Below, piece by piece: positions 55,949 to 64,000 of a stretch of DNA of 64,000 bases. Origin of the DNA: Hyphomicrobiaceae bacterium (GTDB taxonomy: Bacteria > Pseudomonadota > Alphaproteobacteria > Rhizobiales > Hyphomicrobiaceae); assembly GCA_022844275.1 (NCBI GenBank), contig JALHMB010000004.1, positions 496,001 to 560,000 of the forward strand, in the 5' to 3' direction. Both the position numbers and the translations under genes were made by a program. Position 1 is the stretch's first letter. The number at the start of each line of letters is the position of its first letter. Below the pieces are notes generated by a model. It worked only from the letters and a program-made list of their open reading frames with translations, searched no databases and was not told where the DNA came from.

Positions 55949-56482
55949 ATGGCTGAGGAAACCGAAGGCAAGGCAGCGGGAAGGGGCGGAAAAGGCGCCT
56001 TTATCATCGCCGTGGTCCTGCTCGCAGTCGTTGGCGCCGGTGCGGGTGCGGGCTTCAGCCTGATGTTCCTAAATGCCGGCGCCGCGCCGCATGATGCTGG
56101 GGCGGGCAAGCGCGATCTGCAGATCGTTCAGGGATCGGCCAAGCATGGCGAAGGGGGCGCCGCTCCCAAAAGTGCCAGTGAGCCGAGCAAGGTCTTGATC
56201 TCGAATCTCGATCCGATCCTCGTGACGCTCTCCGGCCCGCAGCGGAGCTGGGCGCGGCTCGAGCTCGGTGTCATCCTCGATGCCCCGGCTGCGGCCGATG
56301 ACGGCGTGCTCCTCAAGTCCATGACCGAGGACATCATGAGCTACATGCGCACCGTGCCGCTCACTCACGTCGAGAGCGCCGCTGGCGTCGAGTACCTGCG
56401 CGAGGATATCGAGGAGATCGCACGCCTGCGCAGCAAAGGGCGGGCCCGCAGCGTTGTCTTGCGTTCGCTGGTGGTCGAATGA
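55949..56482 (+). CDS. fliL: Flagellar basal body-associated protein FliL
   Basis: A 177-residue single-pass membrane protein. The helix is FIIAVVLLAVVGAGAGAGFSLMFL after a basic N terminus. The periplasmic FliL domain shows DPILVTLSGPQRSWARLELGVIL and DDGVLLKSMTEDIMSYMRT. FliL surrounds and stabilises stators. Its stop overlaps fliP by 4 bp. Confidence 0.88.
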   Translation: MAEETEGKAAGRGGKGAFIIAVVLLAVVGAGAGAGFSLMFLNAGAAPHDAGAGKRDLQIVQGSAKHGEGGAAPKSASEPSKVLISNLDPILVTLSGPQRSWARLELGVILDAPAAADDGVLLKSMTEDIMSYMRTVPLTHVESAAGVEYLREDIEEIARLRSKGRARSVVLRSLVVE

Positions 56483-57234
56483 GGCGCCTTGCAGTCATAG
56501 TCGCCGTTGTGGCGCTGCTTCTGCCGGGGGCGGCCCTGGCGCAGACGATCAACCTGCAGGACCTGATCCCGGACGGTCAAGGCTCGACCAGCGCGCGCAT
56601 TCTCCAGCTCATCGCCCTACTCTCAGTGTTGTCGGTGGCGCCGGGGTTGCTCGTCACGGTCACGTGCTTCACACGCTTTATCATCGCCCTGTCGTTCCTG
56701 CGCTCGGGCGTCGGTCTCCCCTCGACACCATCGAATATCGTTCTGATCAGCCTCGCGCTCTTCATGACTTTCTTCGTGATGTCGCCGGTCTTCGACCGCA
56801 TGTGGACCGAGGGCGTGCAGCCGCTCATGGAGAACCGGATCAACGAGCGCGAAGCCTACCAGCGCATGACGCGACCTCTGCGTGAGTTCATGCAGGCGAA
56901 CGTGCGCGAGAAGGATATTCAGCTCTTCGAGGGCATCTCGCGAGGCCGCACGCCGCAGGCGACGCCCGACGCTTCGGGCCAGCCCGTCGAGGTCGACATG
57001 CGCGTGCTGGTCCCGGCCTTCATGATCTCGGAGCTGAGGCGCGGCTTTGAAATCGGCTTCCTGATCATCCTGCCGTTCCTGGTCATCGACCTCATCGTCG
57101 CTACGCTCGTGATGTCCATGGGCATGATGATGTTGCCCCCGACGGCGATCTCGTTGCCGTTCAAGGTGCTGTTCTTCGTATTGATCGACGGCTGGAATCT
57201 GCTCGTTGGCGGGCTTGTGCGCTCATTCGGGTAG
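56479..57234 (+). CDS. fliP: Flagellar export apparatus protein FliP
   Basis: A 251-residue export-gate protein with a cleavable signal peptide (LLLPGAALAQTINL) and four helices. Marks are LLVTVTCFTRFIIALSFLRSGVGLPSTPSNIVLISLALFMTFFVM, LVPAFMISELRRGFEIGFLIILPFLVIDLIVA and MGMMMLPPTAISLPFKVLFFVLIDGWNLLVGGL. It is the last gene before the flagellin leader. Confidence 0.96.
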   Translation: MRRLAVIVAVVALLLPGAALAQTINLQDLIPDGQGSTSARILQLIALLSVLSVAPGLLVTVTCFTRFIIALSFLRSGVGLPSTPSNIVLISLALFMTFFVMSPVFDRMWTEGVQPLMENRINEREAYQRMTRPLREFMQANVREKDIQLFEGISRGRTPQATPDASGQPVEVDMRVLVPAFMISELRRGFEIGFLIILPFLVIDLIVATLVMSMGMMMLPPTAISLPFKVLFFVLIDGWNLLVGGLVRSFG

Positions 57235-57294
57235 GTGCGACGAAAAAATTCCTAAGTGTGTGCAGATAAGGATTGGCTAATCCGACGAACAAAG

Positions 57295-57309
57295 TTAACT
57301 GGGGGTTAG
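57295..57309 (+). promoter_or_regulatory. Candidate CtrA binding site upstream of flagellin gene
   Basis: TTAA, seven bases, TTAG matches the CtrA consensus TTAA-N7-TTAA at seven of eight positions. It lies about 140 bp upstream of the flagellin start codon in the 216-bp gap. A chance match in one of many gaps is possible. Confidence 0.4.
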
Positions 57310-57396
57310 TACATCAACGGTACAACTTGCGTCGATAGCGGGCCGGAGGGGGGCGTCCTACAGGGATGCACGCCGGGGGCATGATGCCGACTCGCT

Positions 57397-57415
57397 ATAC
57401 CGGACGATCCGGTAT
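57397..57415 (+). other. Perfect palindrome in flagellin leader
   Basis: ATACCGGA and TCCGGTAT pair around a 3-nt CGA loop, 35 bp before the flagellin ATG. It would form a hairpin in the mRNA leader. In Caulobacter and Sinorhizobium flagellin mRNA leaders are controlled post-transcriptionally (FlbT/FlaF), so a target role is possible but inferred. Confidence 0.5.
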
Positions 57416-57450
57416 GTCCCAACCAGTACATCTCCTTACGGGGCATACGA

Positions 57451-58491
57451 ATGGCCAACAGCATTAACACCAATTTCGCCGCGCAGACCGCGCTGCAGAG
57501 CCTCAACAGCATCAACAAGAACATGCTCACGACGCAGAACCGGATCTCGACCGGTCTTCGCGTCGCGTCGGCTGAGGACAGCGCCGCCTACTGGTCGATG
57601 GCGACCTCCATGCGCGCCGACAACAAGTCGCTCTCGGCCGTCAACGACGCGCTCGGAATTGGCGCCGCCATGATCGACACGGCCTACACCGGCATGAACG
57701 CCGCGATCGACGTCGTCAAGGAGATGGGCTCGCTGCTCGTTGCCGCGCGCCAGCCGGGCGTCAACAAGGCCGATATCCAGACCGAAATCGACGAGCTGCA
57801 GAACCAGCTCCGCACAATCTCCAAGTCGGCCTCGATCGCCGGTGAAAACTGGCTAGCCGTCGACACTGGCGGTGCCTCCTACCAGGCGTCCGAGTCGGTC
57901 GTCGCTTCGTTCTCGCGCAGCACCGGCGAGTTCGGCTCTCAGGTTTCTGTTGGCACGATGTCGGTCAGTGTCTCGACCTTCTTCCTGCTCGACGCCAACA
58001 CCGATGGCGCTGCGGGCTCTGATCCGGACACGGGCAGCGCCGGCCCCGAGGCGCTTGGCATCCTTGGCTCGACGCGCCTGACGCGCGCTGACTCCGACGC
58101 TGGCGGCGTGGCGCGCGGCTCGATCGATGCGGCTGGCACGATCGTGCTCGTGAACTACGACGTGGATACCGCTGCCACGGCCGAGATCGACATCACGAAC
58201 GCAACCGACGAGGAGCTGGAGGACTACATCCAGGCCGTCGACGCGGCGCTGACCGAGATGACCGGTGCGGCCACCATCGTGGGTTCGACGAAGAAGCGCA
58301 TCGACATCCAGAAGTCCTTCGTCGGCAACCTCATGGACGCCCTCGATCGCTCGATCTCGACACTCGTCGACGCCGACATGAACGCCGAGTCGACCCGCCT
58401 CCAGGCGCTGCAGGTCCAGCAGCAGCTCGGCATCCAGGCGCTGTCGATCGCCAACTCGAGCAGCCAGAACATCCTCTCGCTGTTCCGCTAA
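57451..58491 (+). CDS. Flagellin
   Basis: A 346-residue filament protein. Conserved N-terminal helix region INTNFAAQTALQSLNSINKNMLTTQNRISTGLRVASAEDSAAYWSMATSMRADNKSLSAVNDALGIGAAMIDTA and C-terminal region GNLMDALDRSISTLVDADMNAESTRLQALQVQQQLGIQALSIANSSSQNILSLFR match rhizobial FlaA-type flagellins. The variable centre (about 160-270) is Asp/Ala/Gly-rich and short. It has its own leader and terminator, so it can be expressed independently. No flaF or flbT is next to it in this window. Confidence 0.95.
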   Translation: MANSINTNFAAQTALQSLNSINKNMLTTQNRISTGLRVASAEDSAAYWSMATSMRADNKSLSAVNDALGIGAAMIDTAYTGMNAAIDVVKEMGSLLVAARQPGVNKADIQTEIDELQNQLRTISKSASIAGENWLAVDTGGASYQASESVVASFSRSTGEFGSQVSVGTMSVSVSTFFLLDANTDGAAGSDPDTGSAGPEALGILGSTRLTRADSDAGGVARGSIDAAGTIVLVNYDVDTAATAEIDITNATDEELEDYIQAVDAALTEMTGAATIVGSTKKRIDIQKSFVGNLMDALDRSISTLVDADMNAESTRLQALQVQQQLGIQALSIANSSSQNILSLFR

Positions 58492-58502
58492 GAAACCTGA
58501 AG

Positions 58503-58542
58503 ACGCGCGGGCTCCCGATCGGAGCCCGCGCGTTTTCTTTTT
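58503..58542 (+). terminator. Intrinsic terminator after flagellin gene
   Basis: A perfect 13-bp stem (ACGCGCGGGCTCC / GGAGCCCGCGCGT) with a 5-nt CGATC loop is followed by TTTTCTTTTT. It begins 12 bp after the flagellin stop codon and isolates the highly expressed flagellin transcript from fliF. Confidence 0.95.
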
Positions 58543-58707
58543 GAAGGCTGCTACTGCAGAATAGAGCGGTGCGTTCCCGACATCTTGCCATGCGATATGG
58601 CAACGCCACGACGCGTCCCGCGCTCTCCGCACGCATACCGACAACTTCGCGCAAGGTTCCTGGCCGATGGTTGATCCTCGAGCCATTCCTCATGCGCATG
58701 TGTGGTG

Positions 58708-60375
58708 ATGCCCAGCAGTGAACAACTCTCTCGACTGATGTCGGGCCTGGCGGCGCTCGGTGCCCGCCGTCTCATGCTTCTTGCGCTGGTCGGCCTCTCC
58801 GTGATGGCGGCGGTGGTGACCGCGGCCGTGCATCTCGGCCGACCCGCCATGCAGCCGATATACACCGGCCTTTCAGCCCAGGACGTCTCGCGCATTACGG
58901 CCGCGCTGGCCGAGGCAGGCATCTCCTTCGATGTCAATGAGCAGCGCAGCGCTGTCATGGTAGCCTTCGGGCAGACGGCGCGCGCGCGGTCTCTTCTCGC
59001 GCAGAAGGGACTGCCGAACAGCTCGCGCGCGGGCTACGAGTTGTTCGATCAGATGGGTTCGATCGGTCTCACCTCGTTCATGCAGGAAGTGACGCGCGTA
59101 CGTGCGCTCGAGGGTGAGATCGCACGCACAATCCAGGCCCTCGATGGTGTTGCCGCAGCGCGCGTGCATCTCGTGCTCGCCGATCCCGGTTCCTTCCGTC
59201 GCGAGCGCCGCGATCCCTCTGCCTCCGTTCTGCTGCGCATCGACGAGCGCTGGCAGAACTCGGCCTCGCAAGCCGTTCGCCATATTGTTGCGGCGGCGGT
59301 GCCCGGCATGAAGATTGAGCAGGTCAATGTCGCGGCAACTGATGGCCGCCTGCTCGCTTCCGGCGGTGACGAGCTTACGCTTGGCACGGCCAAGCACGCC
59401 GAAATGGAGCGAGCGATGGCCGCCGAGCTCGAGCAGCGCGCAAGCCGCACGCTCTCGGCCATGCTCGGGACCGGCAACTACCAGGTGAGCGCCACGGTTC
59501 GCCTCGATGTCGACCGTCAGCAGGTCAATGAGACCACCTTCGATCCGAAGTCGCGCATCGAGCGCTCGGTCCGCACAGTCAAGCAATCGGGCCAGTCGGA
59601 AGACAGCGGCACGAAGCCCGCAGTCGGCGTCGTGGCCAACCTTCCCAAAGAGGAGACCTCGCAGGCAGAGGGCGAGAAGCGCCGTCAGCGCGAGGATCGG
59701 CGCGAAGAGCTGGTCAACTACGAGCTCAACACAAAGACGACGCAGACGGTGCGCGAGGGCTACCGCGTAAAGCGGCAGGCCATCGCGGTCGTCATCAGCC
59801 GCAAGCACCTTGCCGAAACGCTTGGCGGTAACGCGACGCCCGAAGCGCAGGAGGCGCGACTTGGCGAGTTGAAGCGTCTTGTTGCCGCGGCGACCGGTGC
59901 CAGCGCCGAGCGCGAGGATCTGGTCGAGATCGCGGCTGTCGACTTCACGGCCGGCGATGGCGCGCTGTCGCCGGTGCCCGGGCCTGGAATTCGCGACTAC
60001 CTGCTCATGAATGCCGGCACGGCGATGAATGCGATCGCCATGCTCGGCGTCGTCTTCCTCGTCGTCTGGTTCGGTCTTCGGCCGATGACCAGAATGCTTG
60101 GTGAGCAACCGGCCATTGCGCTCGATTCAGCTGCTTCGCATGCTCTGGAGCATCAGGCGGGCGGGGCCGGCGGCGCGCCTGCTCTCGCGCCCCCGCAGGG
60201 CGAAGTCACCAGTCTCGTGCCGGATCACTCGCATGACGGCGGGGGGCAGCAGGCGCCGCGGCGCAAGAACAATGCGGCGATGCGCGAGAAGCTTGAGGCG
60301 CTCGTCGAGTCGGATGCAGCCGAGGTGACGAAAGTGCTCAAGGGCTGGATGCAGAACGCGAAGACCGCAGCATGA
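58708..60375 (+). CDS. fliF: Flagellar MS-ring protein FliF
   Basis: A 555-residue inner-membrane ring protein with N-terminal helix (LMLLALVGLSVMAAVVTAAVHL), the PIYTGLSAQDVSRITAALAEAGISFDV region, ALDGVAAARVHLVLADPGSFRRERRDPSASVLLR, C-terminal helix (NAIAMLGVVFLVVWFGL) and the FliG-binding tail (REKLEALVESDAAEVTKVLKGWMQ). In related genomes fliF heads the flagellar cluster; here it lies between flagellin and motB. ATG at 58708 preferred over the GTG codons two and one positions earlier. The next gene overlaps by 4 bp. Confidence 0.95.
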   Translation: MPSSEQLSRLMSGLAALGARRLMLLALVGLSVMAAVVTAAVHLGRPAMQPIYTGLSAQDVSRITAALAEAGISFDVNEQRSAVMVAFGQTARARSLLAQKGLPNSSRAGYELFDQMGSIGLTSFMQEVTRVRALEGEIARTIQALDGVAAARVHLVLADPGSFRRERRDPSASVLLRIDERWQNSASQAVRHIVAAAVPGMKIEQVNVAATDGRLLASGGDELTLGTAKHAEMERAMAAELEQRASRTLSAMLGTGNYQVSATVRLDVDRQQVNETTFDPKSRIERSVRTVKQSGQSEDSGTKPAVGVVANLPKEETSQAEGEKRRQREDRREELVNYELNTKTTQTVREGYRVKRQAIAVVISRKHLAETLGGNATPEAQEARLGELKRLVAAATGASAEREDLVEIAAVDFTAGDGALSPVPGPGIRDYLLMNAGTAMNAIAMLGVVFLVVWFGLRPMTRMLGEQPAIALDSAASHALEHQAGGAGGAPALAPPQGEVTSLVPDHSHDGGGQQAPRRKNNAAMREKLEALVESDAAEVTKVLKGWMQNAKTAA

Positions 60376-61049
60376 TGGCGCGCCCCATACACCATTTCCT
60401 GAGGGAGTTCGGGAGCGGGAGCGGCGAGGCACCATTCCAGCCGCCGCTGGCAAGGCCGGCACTCGTAGCGGCGCAGGTGTCGGCCGCGGAAGTGGTGCCG
60501 ACGCCAACGCCCCCGCCCGATACGCTCGCGATTAAAGTGAAAGATGCTTACCAGCAAGGGCTGGCGGCAGGCCGTGCTCTCGAGCGCGAGGCAAGCGAGG
60601 CACAGGCCGCAGAACTCGCGGTCGACCTCGAGAGGCGCCTCGAAAGCGTACGAAGCACATTCTCGACGGCCCTTGCCGAAAATCTCGCGACAGAGCTGCG
60701 TGCGGGAATAGAAGCCGCCAGCGCACGCATGTCGTCGCACGTCGCGACGGCGCTCGCTCCTTTCCTGCGCGAGGGGCTCGCACAGGCCGCTATCGAGAGC
60801 TTCGTCAAGGAGATCGGCGGTATGATCGACACGACGGAGGGGCTGTCGGTCGAAGTCGCGTGTCCGAAGGAGATCATCGAGCCGCTGCGCGAGCGGCTGG
60901 CGGAGACCATGGCAGCTCGCGGCGCACCGCCTGGCAGCGTGCGCTGTGTTCCCGGCGACACGGCCGATATTCGCGTCACGCTCAATGAAACGGTGATCGA
61001 GACGCGACTTGCCGAGTGGCTGTTGCGGCTCGAGGGAGTGCTTCGCTGA
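60372..61049 (+). CDS. FliH-like flagellar assembly protein
   Basis: A 225-residue soluble protein. A Pro-rich N terminus of about 50 residues is followed by a helical region (YQQGLAAGRALEREASEAQAAELAVDLERRLESVRSTFSTALA) and a C-terminal domain ending with TADIRVTLNETVIETRLAEWL. The YxxGxxxG repeat-like helix and the C-terminal pattern resemble FliH, the regulator of the FliI ATPase, but the sequence is diverged and length and charge are the main support. It overlaps fliF and motB, so a flagellar role is secure. Confidence 0.65.
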   Translation: MMARPIHHFLREFGSGSGEAPFQPPLARPALVAAQVSAAEVVPTPTPPPDTLAIKVKDAYQQGLAAGRALEREASEAQAAELAVDLERRLESVRSTFSTALAENLATELRAGIEAASARMSSHVATALAPFLREGLAQAAIESFVKEIGGMIDTTEGLSVEVACPKEIIEPLRERLAETMAARGAPPGSVRCVPGDTADIRVTLNETVIETRLAEWLLRLEGVLR

Positions 61050-62629
61050 TGTCGCAGGCTCCCGACGCGCCGGCAGAGCCCGTAATGCTCATTGTTCGTC
61101 GTCGCCATGACGAGGACGAAGGGCACCACGGCGGCGTGTGGAAGATCGCCTACGCCGACTTCATGACGGCGATGATGGCCTTCTTCCTGGTCATGTGGCT
61201 GGTCAATGCGTCGAACACCGAGATGAAGTCCTCGGTCGCGAGCTACTTCAATCCGATCAAGCTTTCCGACACCGTGATCCGCAAGAAGGGTCTTCTCGAT
61301 GTCGATGGCAAGGCCAATGCTGACGAGGCTTCGCAAGCGCGCGACAATAAAACGCCGGGCATGTCCGAGAGCAAGGTCAAGGATGGCAAGCGCGTCCAGC
61401 CGGGCGATGCCGGTGACCTCGGTGTCGAAGATCAGCACGGCAAGGCGGCCGCTCCCGAGCCGACCGATGAGCCGCTCGGCCGCGACGGCACCTCGGTAAA
61501 TGCCGGCCGCGCGAGCGAGGCAGGTCGCGCCTTCCGCGATCCTTTCAACCCGTTCGCGCCGGGGCAACTCATGTCCAAGGAGGGCGGCGACAAGGAGCAG
61601 ATTTCTGGGCGGATCGCAGGATTGCCCAAGGCTGGCGGCGAAGCCGCGCCATCCGCGGCGCGCAGCTCGGAAACGGCTGCGGCACCACCCTCGCAGACGG
61701 CGCGATCCGAGCGCGCGCAGGAACCCGCTGCATCCTTGCCGTCAATGCCGCGGTCCGAACGGGGCGCGACGCAGCCATCCGGAGCGGATGGCGGCAAGCA
61801 ACCGGCTTCCGGGCGCATGGCAAGTGATGGAGACCGGCGACCGGGACCGGACGACGATGCGCAGCAGGCCGCGCGCCGTTTTGGTCCAGCTGGCGAAGCG
61901 CAGGGCGGGCGCCTGCTGAAGCCGGAGGGGGACACTGCTGGCGGGCGCCGGCCAGGACCGTTGGGCGACGCGGAAGAACAGCGGCTTCCGGGCATTGCGG
62001 ATGCTGCGCGGCAAGTCGTGCAAGGTCCCGACGGGTCGGCGGGCAAGGCCGCGAGTGCGGGGACAACGCAGGCAGAGGTCCGCCAGCCTTCGGCGACCGC
62101 ACAGCAGGATGCGGCCGCGGGTAGCCGGCCTGAGGCGCCTGCTGCCGCTGCTGAGAAAGCGCTCGACCGGGCCGCGGCTGAAGTGCTGCGCGATGTCCAG
62201 CAGGCGGCGAAGCCGATCGCGGGATCCGGGGGACCGGGCATCGAGGTTACGATCGAGGGCAACGGGATCGTGTTGAGCCTTACGGACACGAGCACGTTCG
62301 GAATGTTCGCGATTGGCTCGTCCGATCCGAGCCAGCAGACGATCGACCTGATTGCACGCATCGCGCCGGTGCTGACCGCCAACAGCAAGCGCATTGTCGT
62401 GCGTGGGCACACCGATAGTCGCGCCTATCGCACCGACCGCAACAACAACTGGCGCCTCTCCATGACGCGCGCCGAGGCGGCCTACGCGATGCTCGTGCGT
62501 GCAGGCGTGGACGAGAAGCGATTTACGCGTATCGAGGGATATGCCGACCGCAAGCTGAAGATCCCGAGCGACTCCGAGGCAGCGGGCAATCGCCGGATCG
62601 AGATCCTCCTGCAGCAGGTGGATGAATGA
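61049..62629 (+). CDS. motB: Flagellar motor protein MotB
   Basis: A 526-residue stator protein. The membrane helix contains the proton-binding Asp37 (YADFMTAMMAFFLVMWL), after a short cytosolic tail. The C-terminal OmpA-like peptidoglycan domain shows FAIGSSDPSQQTIDLIARIAPVL, VVRGHTDSRAYRTDRNNNWRLSMTRAEAAYAML and IEGYADRKLK. Between them are about 300 low-complexity residues rich in Ala, Gly, Pro, Gln and Arg, far longer than in Escherichia coli MotB (308 residues in total). ATG overlaps the previous stop; motC follows with a 4-bp overlap. Confidence 0.93.
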   Translation: MSQAPDAPAEPVMLIVRRRHDEDEGHHGGVWKIAYADFMTAMMAFFLVMWLVNASNTEMKSSVASYFNPIKLSDTVIRKKGLLDVDGKANADEASQARDNKTPGMSESKVKDGKRVQPGDAGDLGVEDQHGKAAAPEPTDEPLGRDGTSVNAGRASEAGRAFRDPFNPFAPGQLMSKEGGDKEQISGRIAGLPKAGGEAAPSAARSSETAAAPPSQTARSERAQEPAASLPSMPRSERGATQPSGADGGKQPASGRMASDGDRRPGPDDDAQQAARRFGPAGEAQGGRLLKPEGDTAGGRRPGPLGDAEEQRLPGIADAARQVVQGPDGSAGKAASAGTTQAEVRQPSATAQQDAAAGSRPEAPAAAAEKALDRAAAEVLRDVQQAAKPIAGSGGPGIEVTIEGNGIVLSLTDTSTFGMFAIGSSDPSQQTIDLIARIAPVLTANSKRIVVRGHTDSRAYRTDRNNNWRLSMTRAEAAYAMLVRAGVDEKRFTRIEGYADRKLKIPSDSEAAGNRRIEILLQQVDE

Positions 62630-63924
62630 AATCTGCCTTACGACATACCGGCCGGACTAGAGGAGGGGAGGCACTGATCGCGCTTTTTCTCCTGGCCGTG
62701 GTTTTGGGTAGTGCGGAGGTGGCGTTCGCCGCGTCGCCGTCACCAGCAGCGGGAAGCGGCGGGAGTGCGGATCGATCCTTTGCGGTAGACGCCGTGCGCC
62801 AGCCATACCACGCCGTGCGCACGCTCAGCCTGCTTCAGGAGCGTATCGCGCAAGGTGACGAAGCCGCCTTCGCGATGCAGCGTGAGGTCGTTCAGGAAAT
62901 TGCCGACGAGCTCAAGGCGTTTGCGCCCGCAGTTTGGCGCGCACCTCGTAATCGCGAGGCTCTGGTCAAGTACGCACTGAGCGGCGGCGACCCGGAGCCG
63001 CTGCGCGTCGTGCTCTCCCAGAAACTTTTTGGGCAGGAAGAGCTGCCGCTTGCAGAGGGCGCGCTTGCCTATGCCGAAGGACAGCGCACTAGCGCTCTCC
63101 GTCATCTGGAAAAGGTCGACGTCTTTGCTCTTCCGCCGAGCCTTGCGGGCCATGTCGCACTCGTCAAGGCGCTGGTGCTGGCAAACACGGATCTCGCGCG
63201 CGTCATCCACCTTGCCGACCAGGCGCGCCTTCTTTCGCCTGGGACGCTGATCGAGGAGACCGCCCTTCGCCTTGCCATGGAAGGTGCGATCTCGCGTGGC
63301 GACCGCCCGAAGTTCGAAGCTCTCGCGTCGCGATATTTCCGGCGCTTTCCGCGCTCACCCTATCTGAATGCGGTCATGCGGCCGGTTGCGACGGCGATGG
63401 TCGAGCACGGCTATGGCGAGAAGTCCGAGGGTGTGCAGTGGGTGCGCGGCGTCGTGCACTACCTCAATCCACAGAAACTCGTGCAGTTCTATGCAGCCTT
63501 TGCCGAGATCGGGCTGCGATCAGGCAAGCTCGCAACCGCGGTCAATGCCGCGCGCCTGGCGCGAAAGTATGCCCGTTATGGCTCGCCCGAGTATGCCTGG
63601 ACACAAGCGTATGAGGGCGCGGCGCTCGCCATCGGGCTTGCGCCTGAGGACGGCCTCGCGCTGCTCAATGCTGCCGAGACCGCCGGTGTCACCGAGCCCG
63701 TGAGCGAGCTGATCGCAAGCGCGCGCGCGATCTCGCATCTCATCCGTTCACCGCCGCAGCCGCGTCCGACGCCCGTCGCCGAGGCTTCCGCGCCAGTTGT
63801 TACTCCGGTGCCAATTGCCAGCAAGGCGGCGATCCTTGCACCGGCGGATCAGAATCCTACTGCCGCCAAGGTGCAGGCGCGCATTGCTCAGCTCGATAAG
63901 ATGTTCAAGGAAATTGACGAATGA
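62626..63924 (+). CDS. motC: Chemotaxis/motility protein MotC
   Basis: A 432-residue periplasmic protein with a signal peptide (ALIALFLLAVVLGSAEVAFAASP) and helical repeats (REVVQEIADELKAFAPAVWRAPRNREALVKYALSGGDPEPLRVV, EGALAYAEGQRTSALRHLEKVDVFALPPSLAGHVALVKALVLA, AVNAARLARKYARYGSPEYAWTQAYEGAAL). In Sinorhizobium MotC binds the periplasmic part of MotB and is needed for rotation. It overlaps motB by 4 bp and the next gene by 4 bp. Confidence 0.9.
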   Translation: MKSALRHTGRTRGGEALIALFLLAVVLGSAEVAFAASPSPAAGSGGSADRSFAVDAVRQPYHAVRTLSLLQERIAQGDEAAFAMQREVVQEIADELKAFAPAVWRAPRNREALVKYALSGGDPEPLRVVLSQKLFGQEELPLAEGALAYAEGQRTSALRHLEKVDVFALPPSLAGHVALVKALVLANTDLARVIHLADQARLLSPGTLIEETALRLAMEGAISRGDRPKFEALASRYFRRFPRSPYLNAVMRPVATAMVEHGYGEKSEGVQWVRGVVHYLNPQKLVQFYAAFAEIGLRSGKLATAVNAARLARKYARYGSPEYAWTQAYEGAALAIGLAPEDGLALLNAAETAGVTEPVSELIASARAISHLIRSPPQPRPTPVAEASAPVVTPVPIASKAAILAPADQNPTAAKVQARIAQLDKMFKEIDE

Positions 63925-64000
63925 ACGTTCTTCTTCCTGCTTCCCCATCTGGGGCCAAGGGTGTGCCGGGCGCTGGTGAGGGGCCGCAAGGCCGGCACGA
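63921..64000 (+). CDS. Start of next flagellar gene, probably hook-length control protein FliK (runs off window)
   Basis: Only 26 codons are visible (MNVLLPASPSGAKG and following). The ATG overlaps the motC stop codon (ATGA), so it continues the motB-motC operon. In rhizobial genomes fliK follows motC, and the Ser/Gly/Pro-rich start is compatible, but the visible sequence is too short to identify by itself. Confidence 0.5.
   Translation, partial: MNVLLPASPSGAKGVPGAGEGPQGRH

Noticed and set aside
58873-60108. A 411-codon frame opposite fliF
   Set aside because: Arg/His/Leu-rich shadow of fliF with no recognisable domain.

Overview
The window is GC-rich, densely coded chromosome from an alphaproteobacterium, most likely order Hyphomicrobiales (Rhizobiales). 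The evidence is the 3' end of a CckA-type hybrid kinase, an ethylmalonyl-CoA mutase, the rhizobial flagellar gene set (motA, motB, motC, motE, a DUF1217 gene, a rhizobial-type flagellin) and the bgsB/bgsA-like polysaccharide pair. Genus cannot be fixed from what is visible. No rRNA, tRNA, CRISPR array, insertion sequence or prophage was seen.

Layout. 1-8.1 kb: cckA fragment, a DUF559 protein, ecm on the minus strand, then a TPP riboswitch that leads a four-helix membrane protein gene and thiC, a DUF4258 remnant, and a divergent isonitrile hydratase-like gene and GlxA-type regulator. 8.1-12.5 kb: a 0.6 kb gene-poor stretch and small single-domain genes (ankyrin, MORN, ArsC/Spx-like, DUF2277, DUF72, zinc metallopeptidase). 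13.0-20.0 kb: a three-gene operon of a large transglutaminase/DUF2126 protein, a fused circularly permuted ATP-grasp/alpha-E protein and a second transglutaminase. 20.0-28.0 kb: GST, an enolase-superfamily enzyme, a thioredoxin-fold protein, a SnoaL-like protein, a PRMT-like methyltransferase, exported MsrB and MsrA, a GntR regulator and a PIF1-like helicase. 28.1-37.6 kb (minus strand): pdeM, the Lhr-type helicase and a peptide/nickel-type ABC transporter operon headed by a DUF6455 gene. 37.8-43.4 kb: a second enolase-superfamily enzyme, a DUF1080 protein and a glucan synthase pair resembling BgsB/BgsA. 43.9 kb to the end: a GntR regulator and about 19 kb of flagellar and motor genes running into the start of a probable fliK.

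The flagellar block has one minus-strand operon (DUF1217-flgF-fliI) diverging from motA-fliN-flhB-orf-flgB-flgC-fliE-flgG-flgA-flgI-motE-flgH-fliL-fliP. It is followed by a flagellin gene with its own leader and a strong terminator, then fliF-fliH-like-motB-motC-fliK. The C-ring genes fliG and fliM are absent from where related genomes keep them.

The most unusual signal is non-coding. Two 168-bp elements (12863-13030, and 41781-41948 in reverse) each consist of two 78-bp imperfect hairpins separated by exactly 12 bp. The stems differ between copies at compensating positions, so the structure is under selection or was copied with pairing preserved. In both copies the same end stops 3-5 nt before a start codon, where a ribosome binding site should be. 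A third element (24136-24290) has different sequence but nearly the same shape. Smaller REP-like palindromes are scattered separately.
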